64,000 nucleotides of DNA from Hydractinia symbiolongicarpus (lineage: Eukaryota > Cnidaria > Hydrozoa > Anthoathecata > Hydractiniidae), in NCBI RefSeq assembly GCF_029227915.1, contig NC_079883.1, positions 18,788,001-18,852,000 on the forward strand, written 5' to 3'. Each line of letters opens with the position of its first letter. Within the stretch, counting starts at the first letter, position 1. A program made the translations under genes and the position numbers. Shown here piece after piece: positions 43,804 through 54,783 of this stretch. Under the pieces are notes generated by a model. It was given only the letters and a program-made list of their open reading frames with translations, was not told the origin of the DNA and searched no databases.

Positions 43804-46800
43804 CTACTCTAAAGGCTTTGTATGTATACGATCCTCGAGCACTATCCTTTTATCATAAAACGCTGATAGACCCAGCTTATTTTGCTAAAATGTGACCATA
43901 CCCTTATTATAAATCCGGAATCCTACATTTTTGCAGTATCCAGCTCTCCCTTCAATGCTCCCATATACCTCGACCATGTCAATTCATTTTGCCTTTTCGA
44001 CATACCTTTACACGAGAACTTAGTGACATCTTTACCTTCGACGAAACAACACTTAGCTGTTAAAACAATCATTCTCGAACCGATGAATTCTTCTTTAAAT
44101 AACCCTCCGGTTCGACTCTATTAATTCGGGACTAACAACATCACATAGGTTATCTCCAGAGATCGCGAAATAAGCACTATCGGTATCCATATACACATAT
44201 TCAAAATTTCGTCGATCTACGTATTTGTCGAGAAAATTATAGTAAAATTCGAGCATCCGCAGCTTGGCCAATTGATATACATATATCCCGCATTGGTAGG
44301 CCCGGTTAATGGACACGCCTTGTTTAACCCGCCTTACTTCATATGCGTCTCCAATTTCTTCAAGATCCTCCAAGTAAGGGCTTCTCATTGCTGAATCTAC
44401 TACCTTTTCATCCTTTGTAAATGTGGTATTGTTATGTCTCGCAAGATCCTCAATCATCTTCCCGTAGAACGAGTTCCCTTTTAATTTAGCAGTATCGCCA
44501 GCGATGCGCTTATCAGGGTCTTTATCAGCTTGACGCCGCGCTACTGCGATTTCCTCAGGAAACCAAGCAAATGGTTTACCACGTTTGTATTTGAGTAGCT
44601 GATAGCAAGCCGTAATTTTTAACCCATGATTAAGATACCACTTAAGCAGGTCAGTACAAAGCAGGATCTTCTCGGCTCTCATCACTCCCAACAGCTTCCT
44701 AGTACCCGAAATACGTTTTCGCTTAGTCTTGGTCAAATACTCGTGCATATGCTGGGGGATTTGATTGTCAGGGATCTCTCTAACAACAAATAACGGGGAC
44801 ATTTCACTGAATTTGTCGTACAACTCAGTAGGCACCTCAATATCAACTTGTGCAAACCCGAAGAGCGATCCATCTAGAATGCTCTCCATTAGAACATCTA
44901 GTTCCCCGGCAGGGTCTGCTATTTTGATCAGCTTCTCCTTACTACAAGGGAAATCTTGTAGTAGTGTGCTTGGGTAGAGCATATTGGCGTCATACCCGAG
45001 TATAGTCTTGCACTTGTTTGGCTCGGTATAAATATGTGAGCGAATACCCGTCACATCACTCTCATGGTACCTGCAAAATACGATTGCGGGGCCACCCACC
45101 ATGCCAGCTTGCAGGAGCTCATACGCTTCATTATTTGTACATAGTGTACAAGATTTTTGAACTTGTTTACAATCCTTGCATAACGCCTTGGTACAACAAG
45201 CCTCACATTTATGCCTACATGGATCACCCGGAGCATAACGCTTTATATCCGGGTTCAACCGCAGAGACTTGTTCAGAAGGTAGCGCATCGACACACCCGG
45301 AATGCTCACGGCATCCTTCAAAATGTCAATCTCATCCTCGTAATATGTATTGCGGGTCTTATCCACAGCTTCAACAAATGGGACTTCATCGGCCATATTA
45401 TATTCAACCAACCAATCAAGCATTGTAACACATCCTCTTTTAAAAAACTCATCTCTGAACGTCTGGTAATCTTCAGGTGAGAGTGTGTTTCTACCACTGA
45501 GTGTGCTATAAAACGCATCATAGTCGACTGGGCCTACATGGTTTTTTTGATTTTTTGATTTTCTCTTTATTTAACGTCGATAGATACAATAGTATTTAAA
45601 TAACTAATTTAAATCGACAACAAAACGTAAAACAAGGCAAACAGCGATAAAAAATAAGAAAAATAAATAAATAAATAAGTAAAGTTAGAATATGTATGGT
45701 ATATCCATGCATATTTTACAGGTGCAAACATCACCTTCCCAAAATTTTATTGAGCTACGGAAGGCTTCGAGAGAAGGAGCATTCTTTGTAGCGTCAGGCA
45801 CAGATATCCATAGCTTCCCTGCAATATTTGATAAAGTATTTAAGCCATAGTACGTTGTCCGACAAGTTGGTCGCCTGATCAAATTAAAGCAACGAAGGTT
45901 GTACTTGTTTTCCCTAACAGAAAATATCTCGTTCATATATAGAGGTGACAATCCATTTAAAAATTTGTAAACCTCTTTCATTAAATTCTGTAAATTGATG
46001 ATGTGAATATTTTTAACATTACATAAAGATAAAAGTTCATCGTAACTGCCATTTATATCGTCCTGTATGATTCTTAGACAACGTTCATGAATACGATTGA
46101 TTCGATTATTCGCAACTTTTCCACAAAACATCCATACTAAGGGACAGTAAGAAAACTGAGACAAAATAAATGAATTGAAGAGAAAACGCTTCATCTTGGG
46201 TGTCAAAAAGGAAGATATCCTTTGAAGCACGTTGAGTTTCCTACTAGCCTTATTACAGATGTTTTTGACATGCGAATGAAAGTTTAGTCTCGAGTCAATC
46301 GTAACACCAAGAAGCACTACAGACGATTTACACGCAATTTTCAAATGGTTAAATATCAAACTTTCATCGTGATGACCTAATACAATATATTGATACTTTT
46401 TCAAATTTATTGCTAAGTAATTTTCATAGAACCAATTATTAACTATGACCAAATTAGTAAGCAGTGTTTGTTTTACATCTTCTAATGAATTTTCACAAGC
46501 ATATAAGGTGTTATCATCTGCAAAGTTACAAAGGGATGATTGAATAATGAACCAGAATAAATCGTTTATAGAATAATTGAAGAAAGGAGGTCCTAAGATT
46601 GATCCTTGTGGAACTCCAACTTGAAGAGGAAGCCATTCGCTAAAAGAAGAATTTATTCTGGTTCTCTGAAAACGATTTTTCAAGTATGAGTGAATAAATA
46701 ATAAAGAAGATTCAGAAAAACCATAGGCATGCAGCTTTGCAATAAGCAAATCATGGTTGATAGTATCAAAAGCTTTTGAAAGGTCCATTAGCACTGCTCC

Positions 46801-48256
46801 AACTACACCCTTATTATTAAGTGTGCTTTTCCATTGTTCAATCATTCGAATGAGAGCATATTGTGTATTATATGGTTCAATTTTTCGTAGCTTGGTAGCC
46901 ATTCATATGGAAACACTAATTTTTTGAGATTGTAATCCAGCGATTTGCACCATTTTTCATAACTCAGGCCTGGTGCGAGGAAATTCTTAATATCGATAAA
47001 TTTGAACCTCGAGGTGGTTAGAAAGATGCAGTCGTTTCTTTTCACCTCTGCAAATGATCTTGGACTTAGTACCTTCACATTCATTTTGTTTGTGTCGTGT
47101 GAGGTTCTCCAATCTGTTGAATCTTTGTGTACAAACCTCGCATTCCCAATGCTGAGTTAGTACCTGCATTTTCGATATAAAAACAATGACATACCAATAT
47201 TGATCGTTTCTAGCCCCTTTTTGTACTGGCCTTGGCCATATACGAGTCGCCATGGAGCCTTATCGGTGTTTGTTTTTGGTTCAAAGACTCTTATGTTAAT
47301 TTTGAATTTCTTGGCGATACCCTACAAATCAACGAGCCTCGTGGCACATACCTCTCCCCTCTTTAACTTGGGTTCCTCGTAGTATTCGCGAGCTAATTTG
47401 AGGGCTGTCTTTGTAAGGAACTCTGTCCCTCTTTTTACATCCGCTCTCTCCTTTACAGCTAAGCATCTCCAAAAGTATAGATTTCCGTTCTAGCATCTAC
47501 ACCGTCCATGGCGTAGATACATCTTTTTCCGCGCAGACAATCTGGCAAAGGTGCACATCCAAGCAGGGGTTCCCTCGTAGAAATTATCTTGATCTGAACG
47601 TGCTTGAATATTGTTTTACCTTCATATGCTCCTGGTGTTTCTATAGTCCTTTCTGGTGGCAAATAGGCTTTCGTCCAAAATTCTGCATCTTCCAAATCAA
47701 GGCGTTTCATCTCACATTCATCGATGAAAGCCTCGATTTCAGTCATGCTTGAGAGTGACCCGGAGCTCTTTGTTTTGTGATAATTCGCAATATCTCCACC
47801 GCCTCGGTAGATATCACAGCTAAAGCTGTATACCACCTTCACACGCATGTCTACGTGTGGTGTGATTTTTCGCATGGTAGCGTCCGTCAATGGCTGGTTA
47901 ATGTTATTATTAAACCGCCATGTCTTGATGCGGTTTCCGTCTTCTATCATTTCCGCGTCATCATCAAAAATATTATGGATATCCTCAATTATATCAGTAT
48001 TGGTGGCATGCTTAGATTCTTTCCCAAACATGTGTTTGAGGTCCTCAATTCCTTGGTATTCATCTTCGATGGTGACCCGTTGAACCTCATCGTGGAGAGT
48101 TGGTGTTCCTGAAAATTGATCCCTGGCCTTGTTGTAGTAGTAACTAACGGTATCACGCACGCTCCTTAGCTGTTTAGCGAGAGCTTCGCGAGTTTCCGCT
48201 ACTGGTGCCGACACGGTATTATATATTTTACTAATTGCATTTTTGAACCAACTCAT
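43804..48256 (-). pseudogene. POLB: Protein-primed DNA polymerase B of Polinton A, heavily damaged
   Basis: The gene starts at ATG 48256 (MSWFKNAISKIYN) and reads 47,459-48,256 as the long N-terminal region. It continues in several frames through a C2H2-like finger (CEVCTQRFNRLENLTRHKQNEC, about 47,070-47,150) and then jumps to DCIFLTTSRFKFIDIKNF, lacking the ~280-residue exonuclease region present in Polinton B. A LINE interrupts it at 45,546-46,868. The large frame down to 44,095 contains polymerase motif A (GYDANMLYPSTL), motif B (KLKGNSFYGK) and motif C (YMDTDSAYF). The C-terminus survives in other frames to 43,804. The Cys block is short (27 residues, 8 Cys). Confidence 0.93.
45546..46868 (-). 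mobile_element. 5'-truncated non-LTR retrotransposon (Jockey/CR1-like RT) inside polB
   Basis: The - strand frame 45,685-46,868 encodes most of a reverse transcriptase: VLMDLSKAFDTINHDLL, VGVPQGSILGP, NFADDNTLY (catalytic ADD) and LGVTIDSRLNFHSH. A C-terminal RSSIKFWEGDVC follows. The first residues of the open frame (46,869-46,902) are out-of-frame polB. It is truncated at its 5' end within RT, as usual for LINEs, and has a 3' UTR ending in repeated TCAAAAAA before polB resumes at HVGPVDYDAF. It lacks endonuclease and ORF1. The RT frame itself is intact, so the insertion is younger than the polB decay. Confidence 0.92.
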
Positions 48257-48314
48257 TCCTTTATTATATACAGATTTCATTTCCAACCAGCATTTTTTTT
48301 TAACTCGAAGGACA

Positions 48315-48549
48315 TTTGAATATTTAGGGAATTTCCCTTACTCATATTCTAATTTTGTTGATGTCAGCATATATAATATATACACTATTGCGCATGCGTA
48401 TTATCGGAATCAGTATTTCTCGGATTTTATTTTCGGATGACGTCGGGTTTACCGATTTTGGATGGAGGTGGTGGTTGAAGTGGTGGAAGCGGGGTTTTTG
48501 TGATTAAAAGGTGTGGAAGGAAAGGTTATATTCACTCCTTACTACTACT
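48315..48549. repeat. Polinton A right terminal inverted repeat
   Basis: Reverse complement of 33,848-34,086, ending CACTCCTTACTACTACT. It differs by a few substitutions and short indels (235 against 239 bases), indicating some age since the last replication or transposition. Confidence 0.93.
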
Positions 48550-49169
48550 GTTTCCCATTTTGCCCTGCTTGGGATAGCTGACTTTGAGGGAATTCCCAAG
48601 CATGGGTGAAAAGAATAAGCGGGAAATCTAGAAATAAAGTAGTTGCGAGTAAAAATCAAGAAGGCCTCCGCTGCAAAAAGAAGACTGCGACCAAACTTAG
48701 ATATATTTATATTCATTTTCTATTATCTGTCTGGCTAAGTACTTTTCCTGTAAATTAGACGGCCGTCAGTAAATTTGCTTGCTCTAGCTGGTTAGCTAGC
48801 TAGCTACAAATATCACTGTCATTGAGACGCAAAAATTATCTGAGAAATCACAGTCTAAGTTAGCTACTACGATAAAATTGTCCCTTAAATGTTTAAAGAC
48901 TTTCCAGGTTATTTATGCCATCAAGCATATATATAATAGCGAAGTGGATATTCGTTTGCACTTTATTAATGTGTGGACGATTTATCCTTAGCTATTCGTC
49001 CGCACTTTACAACAAAATGCAGACGTGCGAATTTATCTCTCTCCTGCGCAGAGCCAAAAAACTAAGTGTCCGCGAAGGAGGACACTGTTTCATAAGATTG
49101 AAGAGCATGTACCAGAGTGTGTTTGATTTCTTAATATGGTTCACACAGTACTAAAAGTGAAGGAGGCAT
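48550..49169. other. Short intergenic spacer between Polinton A and the BEL element
   Basis: About 620 bases without a recognisable gene. Together with 54,133-54,496 it forms the ~1 kb that separated the two Polintons before the LTR element inserted. Confidence 0.7.
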
Positions 49170-49479
49170 TGTTTTGTGGATCATACAGATAGAAAACAAA
49201 TTTGTGGAAATGTATAATCAAACATGAGATTCTCTTGGCCTGGCAAGTTCGATTACCTATACAATGAACAAAATAAAACTTTAGTTCTGAACATAATCAA
49301 AAATACAAGAAAAATCGTTAAAATAAAAGACTGTCATTTTCTCACTTTTCGACCACGTATTTGTCGTATTGCATTCTGCTTTCTCAGCTGCCTTCTTAGC
49401 GTCCGTACTCTACGATATCGTTTGTTTATCTTGTGCACTGCCGGTTGCCGAAAGCGTTCCGCGAACGAAGTTCGAAACA
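49170..49479 (-). repeat. BEL/Pao 3' LTR (310 bp)
   Basis: TG...CA bordered. A direct copy of 53,824-54,132 with about five differences noticed by eye, so the insertion is fairly young. Confidence 0.95.
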
Positions 49480-49497
49480 CTCCCCACCGCAAAATAC

Positions 49498-50502
49498 TCA
49501 GCCTATAGTTTGTCTCTCTTCGGCCGGAATAAGCACTATTAGTCTTTGAACTGCTCGTTCTATTCTCGTATATCGAATACGTCCGTAGCTGTTAGCGTCG
49601 TTCTCGTCGCGAATGTTTTTGTAAGATACAGTTACACGTCTCATCTTTCCGTCGTCTCCAGGATGTGTCTCTGTGACCACTCCCATTTTCCATTCTCCTC
49701 GGATAGCGTTACTGTCCTGGATAAGTACAACGTCATCTTTTTGCACGTTACGCCTCGCAACATGCCATTTGGGTTGCATGACCATGTTGGGGAAGACATC
49801 ACGGGACCACTTCTTCCAAAATGAGTTAACTACAGCTTCAATAAAGTCGAGCCTATGTTTGTTGCTAATTCTTTCTTTAAATGGCCCTTGCGGCGATTTG
49901 TTAGAAGCCCGCCCTAAAATAAGATCGTTGGGGCATAGATAAGAGCCATCGTCCGGTGTCGTTGGGTGCGAACCGATTGGCCGTTGATTAAGAATTTGGG
50001 CCACTTCAAACATGACGGTTTGTAGCTCGCTAAACGTCATAATTTGCTCTCCGATTGTTGCATTTAGTACTCGTTTCACTGATTTCACTAAAGCTTCTGT
50101 CACACCATTGAACTATGGGCCATCGGCTGGAGAAAACCTCCACGTCGTGTTGTATTTTAGACCATATCGCTGAATCGACGACTGGCTCATACCTTGAATT
50201 GCAGTCTTTAGTTCGTTAGATGCCCCCACAAGCTGTGAACGTGGATCGCTGTAAATCCTGTGCGGCCAACCCCGTAAACTAGAAAATCGTCGTAGCACTT
50301 GAAGAAACGCATCTGTCGAGTAGTCGTGGCTTAAATCGATGTAAACTGCTCTTGACACCATACATGTCATTATTATACCATAACACTTTCCTCTGACTCG
50401 TTTTTGAACTTCGCCACGAATGAGGTATGGTCCAAAGAAATCCAAACTGGTTGAACAAAACGGTGGCGACGGACGAAGTCTCTCAACAGGGAGGCTACTC
50501 AT
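49498..50502 (-). pseudogene. BEL/Pao integrase core and C-terminal domain, one stop
   Basis: The core frame 50,113-50,502 has the first catalytic Asp in TSLDFFGPY and the second in YSDPRSQL. It ends at an amber codon (50,113-50,115) directly before FNGVTEALVKSVKR, where the catalytic Glu lies in the same frame continuing to 49,498. The C-terminal part (CPNDLILGRA, KWHVARRNVQKDDVVLI, WKMGVVTE) is the DUF5641-type tail of Pao integrases. The single nonsense codon inactivates it. Confidence 0.88.
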
Positions 50503-50559
50503 GACTTGAAGACTCTTTTCCTTGCGTTTCCTTATACAGATAACACATCGCGACAGTAT

Positions 50560-51344
50560 TCATTTCACTAAGGCTCTCACTCCAATGATCCAGTAGTGCG
50601 ACCTAATTCTTGATATCGTCGCTGATATCCCCAAGTGTCCACTCAACTTATGCTCTGTTGAGGCAATAAGATAGGATAGCCTGTGATTTTCTGGTAAAAG
50701 GATGAACTTTTGCTTGTTCCACGTCGCCTCCATCCCTCGCTCTGTCCGACCACCCACCACCAGAATTTCATCTTCATACTTCGGACACAGCTTAATATAC
50801 TTTCCCTTCTTAACTTCGTCCTCGATAGTTCTCTGAGCTTCCTTGATCCAAAAATTGTCTGCATATTGCCGGTCCTCTATTGTCAGCTCGCCTTTGCCTA
50901 TTTCTCTACCTTGGTTGGTCGACAGGAATCTTTTGTATAATCTTAGGATTCTTGCTGTCGTAGCTCGAGTTTGCTGAAGCGCTCAATATCGATCCTCTCA
51001 GCTAATGTTTCCACAAACTGACCATCGGACACAGCGACAAAAGAAATCTTTGGACATTCTGGTAATTCTTTTATGGTGGTTGTACTTTGAACGGGCCAGT
51101 TATCAACGCATCGAGACAAAAATCGTGGTCCGGTCTGCCAAATGCTTTCCCTGTCGAGATCTTTTGGATGTTTTCCCCTGGTGATCCAATCAGCTATGTT
51201 TAGAGAGCCCTTCACCCAAAACCATTCTGATGGACTGGTAGAGTGTTGTATTTTGCCAATTCTGTTTGCAGCAAATGTGTTGAAACCATAACTTTCCTTC
51301 GAGATCATCGCTTTGACTATTTCACTATCAACTATGTGATACAC
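50560..51344 (-). pseudogene. BEL/Pao RNase H end and integrase zinc-binding region
   Basis: 50,943-51,344 reads EWFWVKGSLNIADWITRGKHP, typical of the end of Pao RNase H. From about 50,940 to 50,560, partly shifted frames give EDEILVVGGRTERGM and HKLSGHLGISATISRIRSHYWI, the H2C2-type integrase N-terminal region (some zinc ligands not obvious). A one-base frame change at about 51,335-51,344 separates it from the upstream RNase H start. Confidence 0.75.
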
Positions 51345-52156
51345 TTTTTGATGCGCTTTCTTAAAACAGCAGCAATTAACTCCAAGCGCACAATGTCAAT
51401 TATCCTTATGGGTGCGACTCGATTCTTAGCCACAATGATTCTACTTCCAAATGACCCGTCAATCAGTTCACATCTGGCGTAAGCCACGGCACCATATGCT
51501 GTTCCAGATGCATCAGAAAATATGACCAATGTAGGTTCTCCAACAGCTTTCTCCGGTTTGATGGCTGGCGGGTAAGAAATCCATTGTAATTCAGGTAGCA
51601 CTTGAAAGAATTCACGCCATTCATCTGCTAGATTTTCCGGCAGTGGGTCATCCCACGATATTTGTCGATCCTTTGTCCATAGTTTTCTCATCATGATTTT
51701 GGCTTGTACGGTGTAGGGTGAAAGAAGTCTTAAGGGATCGTATATACCGTTGACAACTGATAATATCTCTCTTCTTGTGAATCTTGATGGCTCTGAAGTC
51801 TGTTGGAATCGGTAGAGGCGTTGACTTTGCTTGTTGATATCAAAAAGTAAGTGGTCAACTTTAAATTGCCATTTCATTCCAAGCACTTTCTCCGTATCCT
51901 CATAATCTTATTCACCAATTGGATGAGTTCCATCACTACCTGGTTTCTCTAACCCAGATATTGTCCATTCCTTAATCTTAAAACCACCCGTTGCAAGAAT
52001 GATATCGATCTCCCGAGTTCGCTGAATTGCTTCCTCTGCGTTATCAGCGTTGTCTGTGATGTCGTCCATGTAACTGTTGTCTATAAATGCTTTACACGCT
52101 ATGGGGTAGTTCTGCCTTTGCTTTTCTGCCGTCTTTCGTAGGGCGACCATAGCCAT
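51332..52156 (-). pseudogene. BEL/Pao reverse transcriptase palm and RNase H start
   Basis: 51,908-52,156 carries the catalytic motif NSYMDDITDNADN. An ochre codon at 51,908-51,910 interrupts the frame, which continues (LGMKWQFKVDHLLFDI, GIYDPLRLLSPYTVQAKIMM) to an RNase H start with the conserved Asp in LVIFSDASGTAYGA. The frame also shifts at about 52,150 relative to the upstream pol segment. Confidence 0.85.
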
Positions 52157-53670
52157 AGTCGCGGAAGGTTTTCTCCAAAATTTACAGCTGTCATCGCATA
52201 TGTGTTTGGTTCTTTATCTGTCTGAAGATCTCGCCATAAGAACAAGTGTGTCATCTGATCACGAATTGGTATTTTTATAGCGTGAAACATTTTTGATATA
52301 TCGCCAAGAAGGGCTACACGATTTTCACTGAATCTCAGCAAGACCCCCAGCAACGTGTTCAACATATCTGGGTCTTTAGCATAATATTCGTTGAGGACAT
52401 GGCCGTGGAAGTTGGCACTGCTGTTAAATACAATTCTACACGGTGTACTTTTAGAATCCGGCTTAAGGACGGCATGGTGGGAAATGTAATGAATTGGTCC
52501 GCGATACTGATTCAATTCTTCCGTACTGACTATTCTGGAAGCTCCCCTTTTAATCATGTCTTGAATTTGTCGATTGTAAGTATCAGCATGTTCTAAGTTC
52601 TTTAGTAAGCGTTTTTCGGTTGACTGTAATCTTGCTAGCACAACCGATCTATTGTTTGGAAGTTCATGGGGGTCCTTTATCCATGGATAAGCCGCCTCCC
52701 AACTTTTCTCGGTTTCATCATATTTTAAGTTATCTTCAATTAGCCTGTATTCTCTCTCTTCCTTCAGTGTCATATCCTTTCCCCCTGGATGACAGTTTCC
52801 ACATTTGCAAGAACCACATCTAGGTGTACACTGAATTCCTAAGCTTTCAATAGAAAAGAATTCGTTTAGATGCCCTTGAACGTGGCATACCTGTGCATTT
52901 TCCACTCTTTTAGTAAATACACCTTTTCTCACTGGCTGGCAACCACCTACTAGGCGACCAAATCTATTCTGAAGTACAAGTAAATGTCCTGCAACTTTTA
53001 TCAGCACTGGATGGAAAGCTGCGTAGTCGTATCCAATGAGACAATCTATACGACCTCCAACTTGCGGTCTGTTAATACTGGTATGTGGAATGTCTGCTGT
53101 CAGTTCAGGATTGTCATTAGTGTGCAATCCAGCAATGTCATTAGAAATAACGTCAATCCCTAAGACATTAATTCGAACATGCCGATTGTTCTCATCAATG
53201 AGCGTAACATTGTATTTCATAGATTCGATAAGAGAAACTTCTCCACCGACTTTTGTTATCTCCAGTCTTGTACTCCTTCCGCTCAAATTTAGTCTTCTGG
53301 CTGCGTCGAAAGTAATTAGTGAAATAGTGCTTCCTCCATCCCACAGGACATTTATTTTATTTTTGTTACTGCCTCTACTGTAACATCTTACTTCCTGGAC
53401 TTGAAGAATGACCTCTCTTTTTTGAGCGAATGAGCGACCATGAAATACAGCTCCAGAAGCGTGCGCTTCATGTAGAAGTTGGTGATGGGGCAATCCACAC
53501 TCCTCTTCGCGACATTTGAATCCTCTCTTGCAATTGTTAGCCACATGTCCTACTTCAAGATATTCAAAACAAGCGTTATACTTTTTGGTTAGATCAACTC
53601 TTTCTTCCGGAGATTTGCTTTGAAAGAGTCTGCATCGCCAGATAGGATGGTCTCCGTTAACTTGGTGCAA
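52099..53670 (-). pseudogene. BEL/Pao gag end, aspartic protease and RT fingers
   Basis: This long frame (523 residues) begins in Cys/His knuckles (CFEYLEVGHVANNCKRGFKC). The protease active site is LWDGGSTISLITFDAARRL (A17-type, Asp-Gly-Gly instead of the more common Asp-Ser/Thr-Gly). Then comes the Cys-rich RCGSCKCGNCHPGGKDMTL usual for Pao elements, and the RT fingers (HHAVLKPDSKSTPCRIVFN, ALLGDISKMFHAIKI with the first catalytic Asp). It goes out of frame in an A-run near 52,160. Confidence 0.88.
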
Positions 53671-53823
53671 CCAGCAGCACTGCTTCGATGTATTCTCAAG
53701 GCTATTTCGGGGATCTCGAGAGTCGCTTAGATTAACATTTCCCCGAAATTCATCACATGATCTGATATTGGAGCACTTGTATTCAATTCTCTCGCGATAC
53801 GTTAAGTGTAGTCAGTAATCTAA

Positions 53824-54132
53824 TGTTTTGTGGATCATACAGATAGAAAAAAAATTTGTGGAAATGTATAATCAAACATGAGATTCTCTTGGCTTGGCAA
53901 GTTCGATTACCTATACAATGAACAAAATAAAACTTTAGTTCTGAACATAATCAAAAATACAAGAAAAATCGTTAAAAAAAAGACTGTCATTTTCTCACTT
54001 TTTGACCACGTATTTGTCGTATTGCATTCTGCTTTCTCAGCTGCCTTCTTAGCGTCTGTACTCTACGATATCGTTTGTTTATCTTGTGCACTGCCGGTTG
54101 CCGAAAGCGTTCCGCGAACGAAGTTCGAAACA
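53824..54132 (-). repeat. BEL/Pao 5' LTR (309 bp)
   Basis: The partner of the LTR at 49,170. It precedes pol in the reading direction. I could not recognise a clear primer-binding site in the bases next to it. Confidence 0.95.
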
Positions 54133-54783
54133 GGCATATTTTAGTGAATCGCACTGTCATGCCCCTGAAAACACAGATTAGGCGTCCTGAGGTTTGGGTT
54201 AAGGTTTTAAGTAAGCGATGATGGTTGCTTTTCCATAATTACTCTTATGGCCCAAGTGAGCGTCTTGGAATGCTCATTATAATTTTTATTCTTTGCCTGG
54301 AGCAGGAAAAATTGTTGTCTTCCTATTCCTGGCCTGGTTTCTCTGCAACATCTAATTTATAATCTTTCACTTTCAAATATAAAAGAACCAGCTCCCGCTT
54401 CGCAACGCTTTATGTAATGATACAAATTGGACTGTTAACTTAGTCGCCCGTAAAATAACAATTGAAGACAGCGCTACGTGGCATGTGTCTAGCTAGAGTA
54501 GGGAGGTAATTAAAGTACGTTAAAGGTTTTCCACGGTCAAACCCTTATAAAAATATATCATGAAAAAACCATCTGTGACGTCACAGATTTCATCATGCCT
54601 CAAATGCGTAAAAAAGTCACGTGATATTCAACAAATTTGCTGACATCATCAAAAATGACGGCACTCGACAAAACTGCTGACATCAACAAACGCGCATGCG
54701 CAAATCTGTTTGAGTAGGGAAATTCCCTACGCAAATTGCGACCGCTGTTAGTTGAAGTTTGAATGTACTTATAATAAAGAGAA

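Larger units (their letters stand above)
33848..48549. mobile_element. Polinton/Maverick A, complete but degraded (~14.7 kb)
   Basis: It is bounded by long terminal inverted repeats and contains the diagnostic set: protein-primed polB, retroviral-type integrase, A32-like packaging ATPase and double-jelly-roll major capsid protein, plus neighbouring structural and membrane protein genes. Genes left of about 40.4 kb are mostly on +, those right of it on -. A Polinton-type cysteine protease was not recognised. Several genes have frameshifts or stops, polB lacks its exonuclease region, and a LINE is inserted in polB. A TGTTTC six-mer lies close to both ends, but it does not abut equal termini, so the target duplication is uncertain. 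Confidence 0.95.
49170..54132 (-). mobile_element. BEL/Pao LTR retrotransposon with TSD GGCAT, gag deleted
   Basis: The 4,963-bp element lies between perfect 5-bp duplications GGCAT (49,165-49,169 and 54,133-54,137). It is on the - strand: a purine-rich tract (GCGGTGGGGAG on the minus strand) abuts the LTR at 49,479, and pol reads leftwards. Domain order is zinc knuckle, aspartic protease, RT, RNase H, integrase. Only ~150 bases lie between the 5' LTR and the zinc knuckle, so nearly all of gag is missing. Pol has several frameshifts and in-frame stops. It inserted between the two Polintons. Confidence 0.95.

Noticed and set aside
45018-45480. Plus-strand frames over the polymerase of Polinton A
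   Set aside because: Antisense shadows of the polB frame 44,095-45,423.
46842-47084. 80-residue frame as a separate gene
   Set aside because: It is a piece of polB running into the LINE junction.
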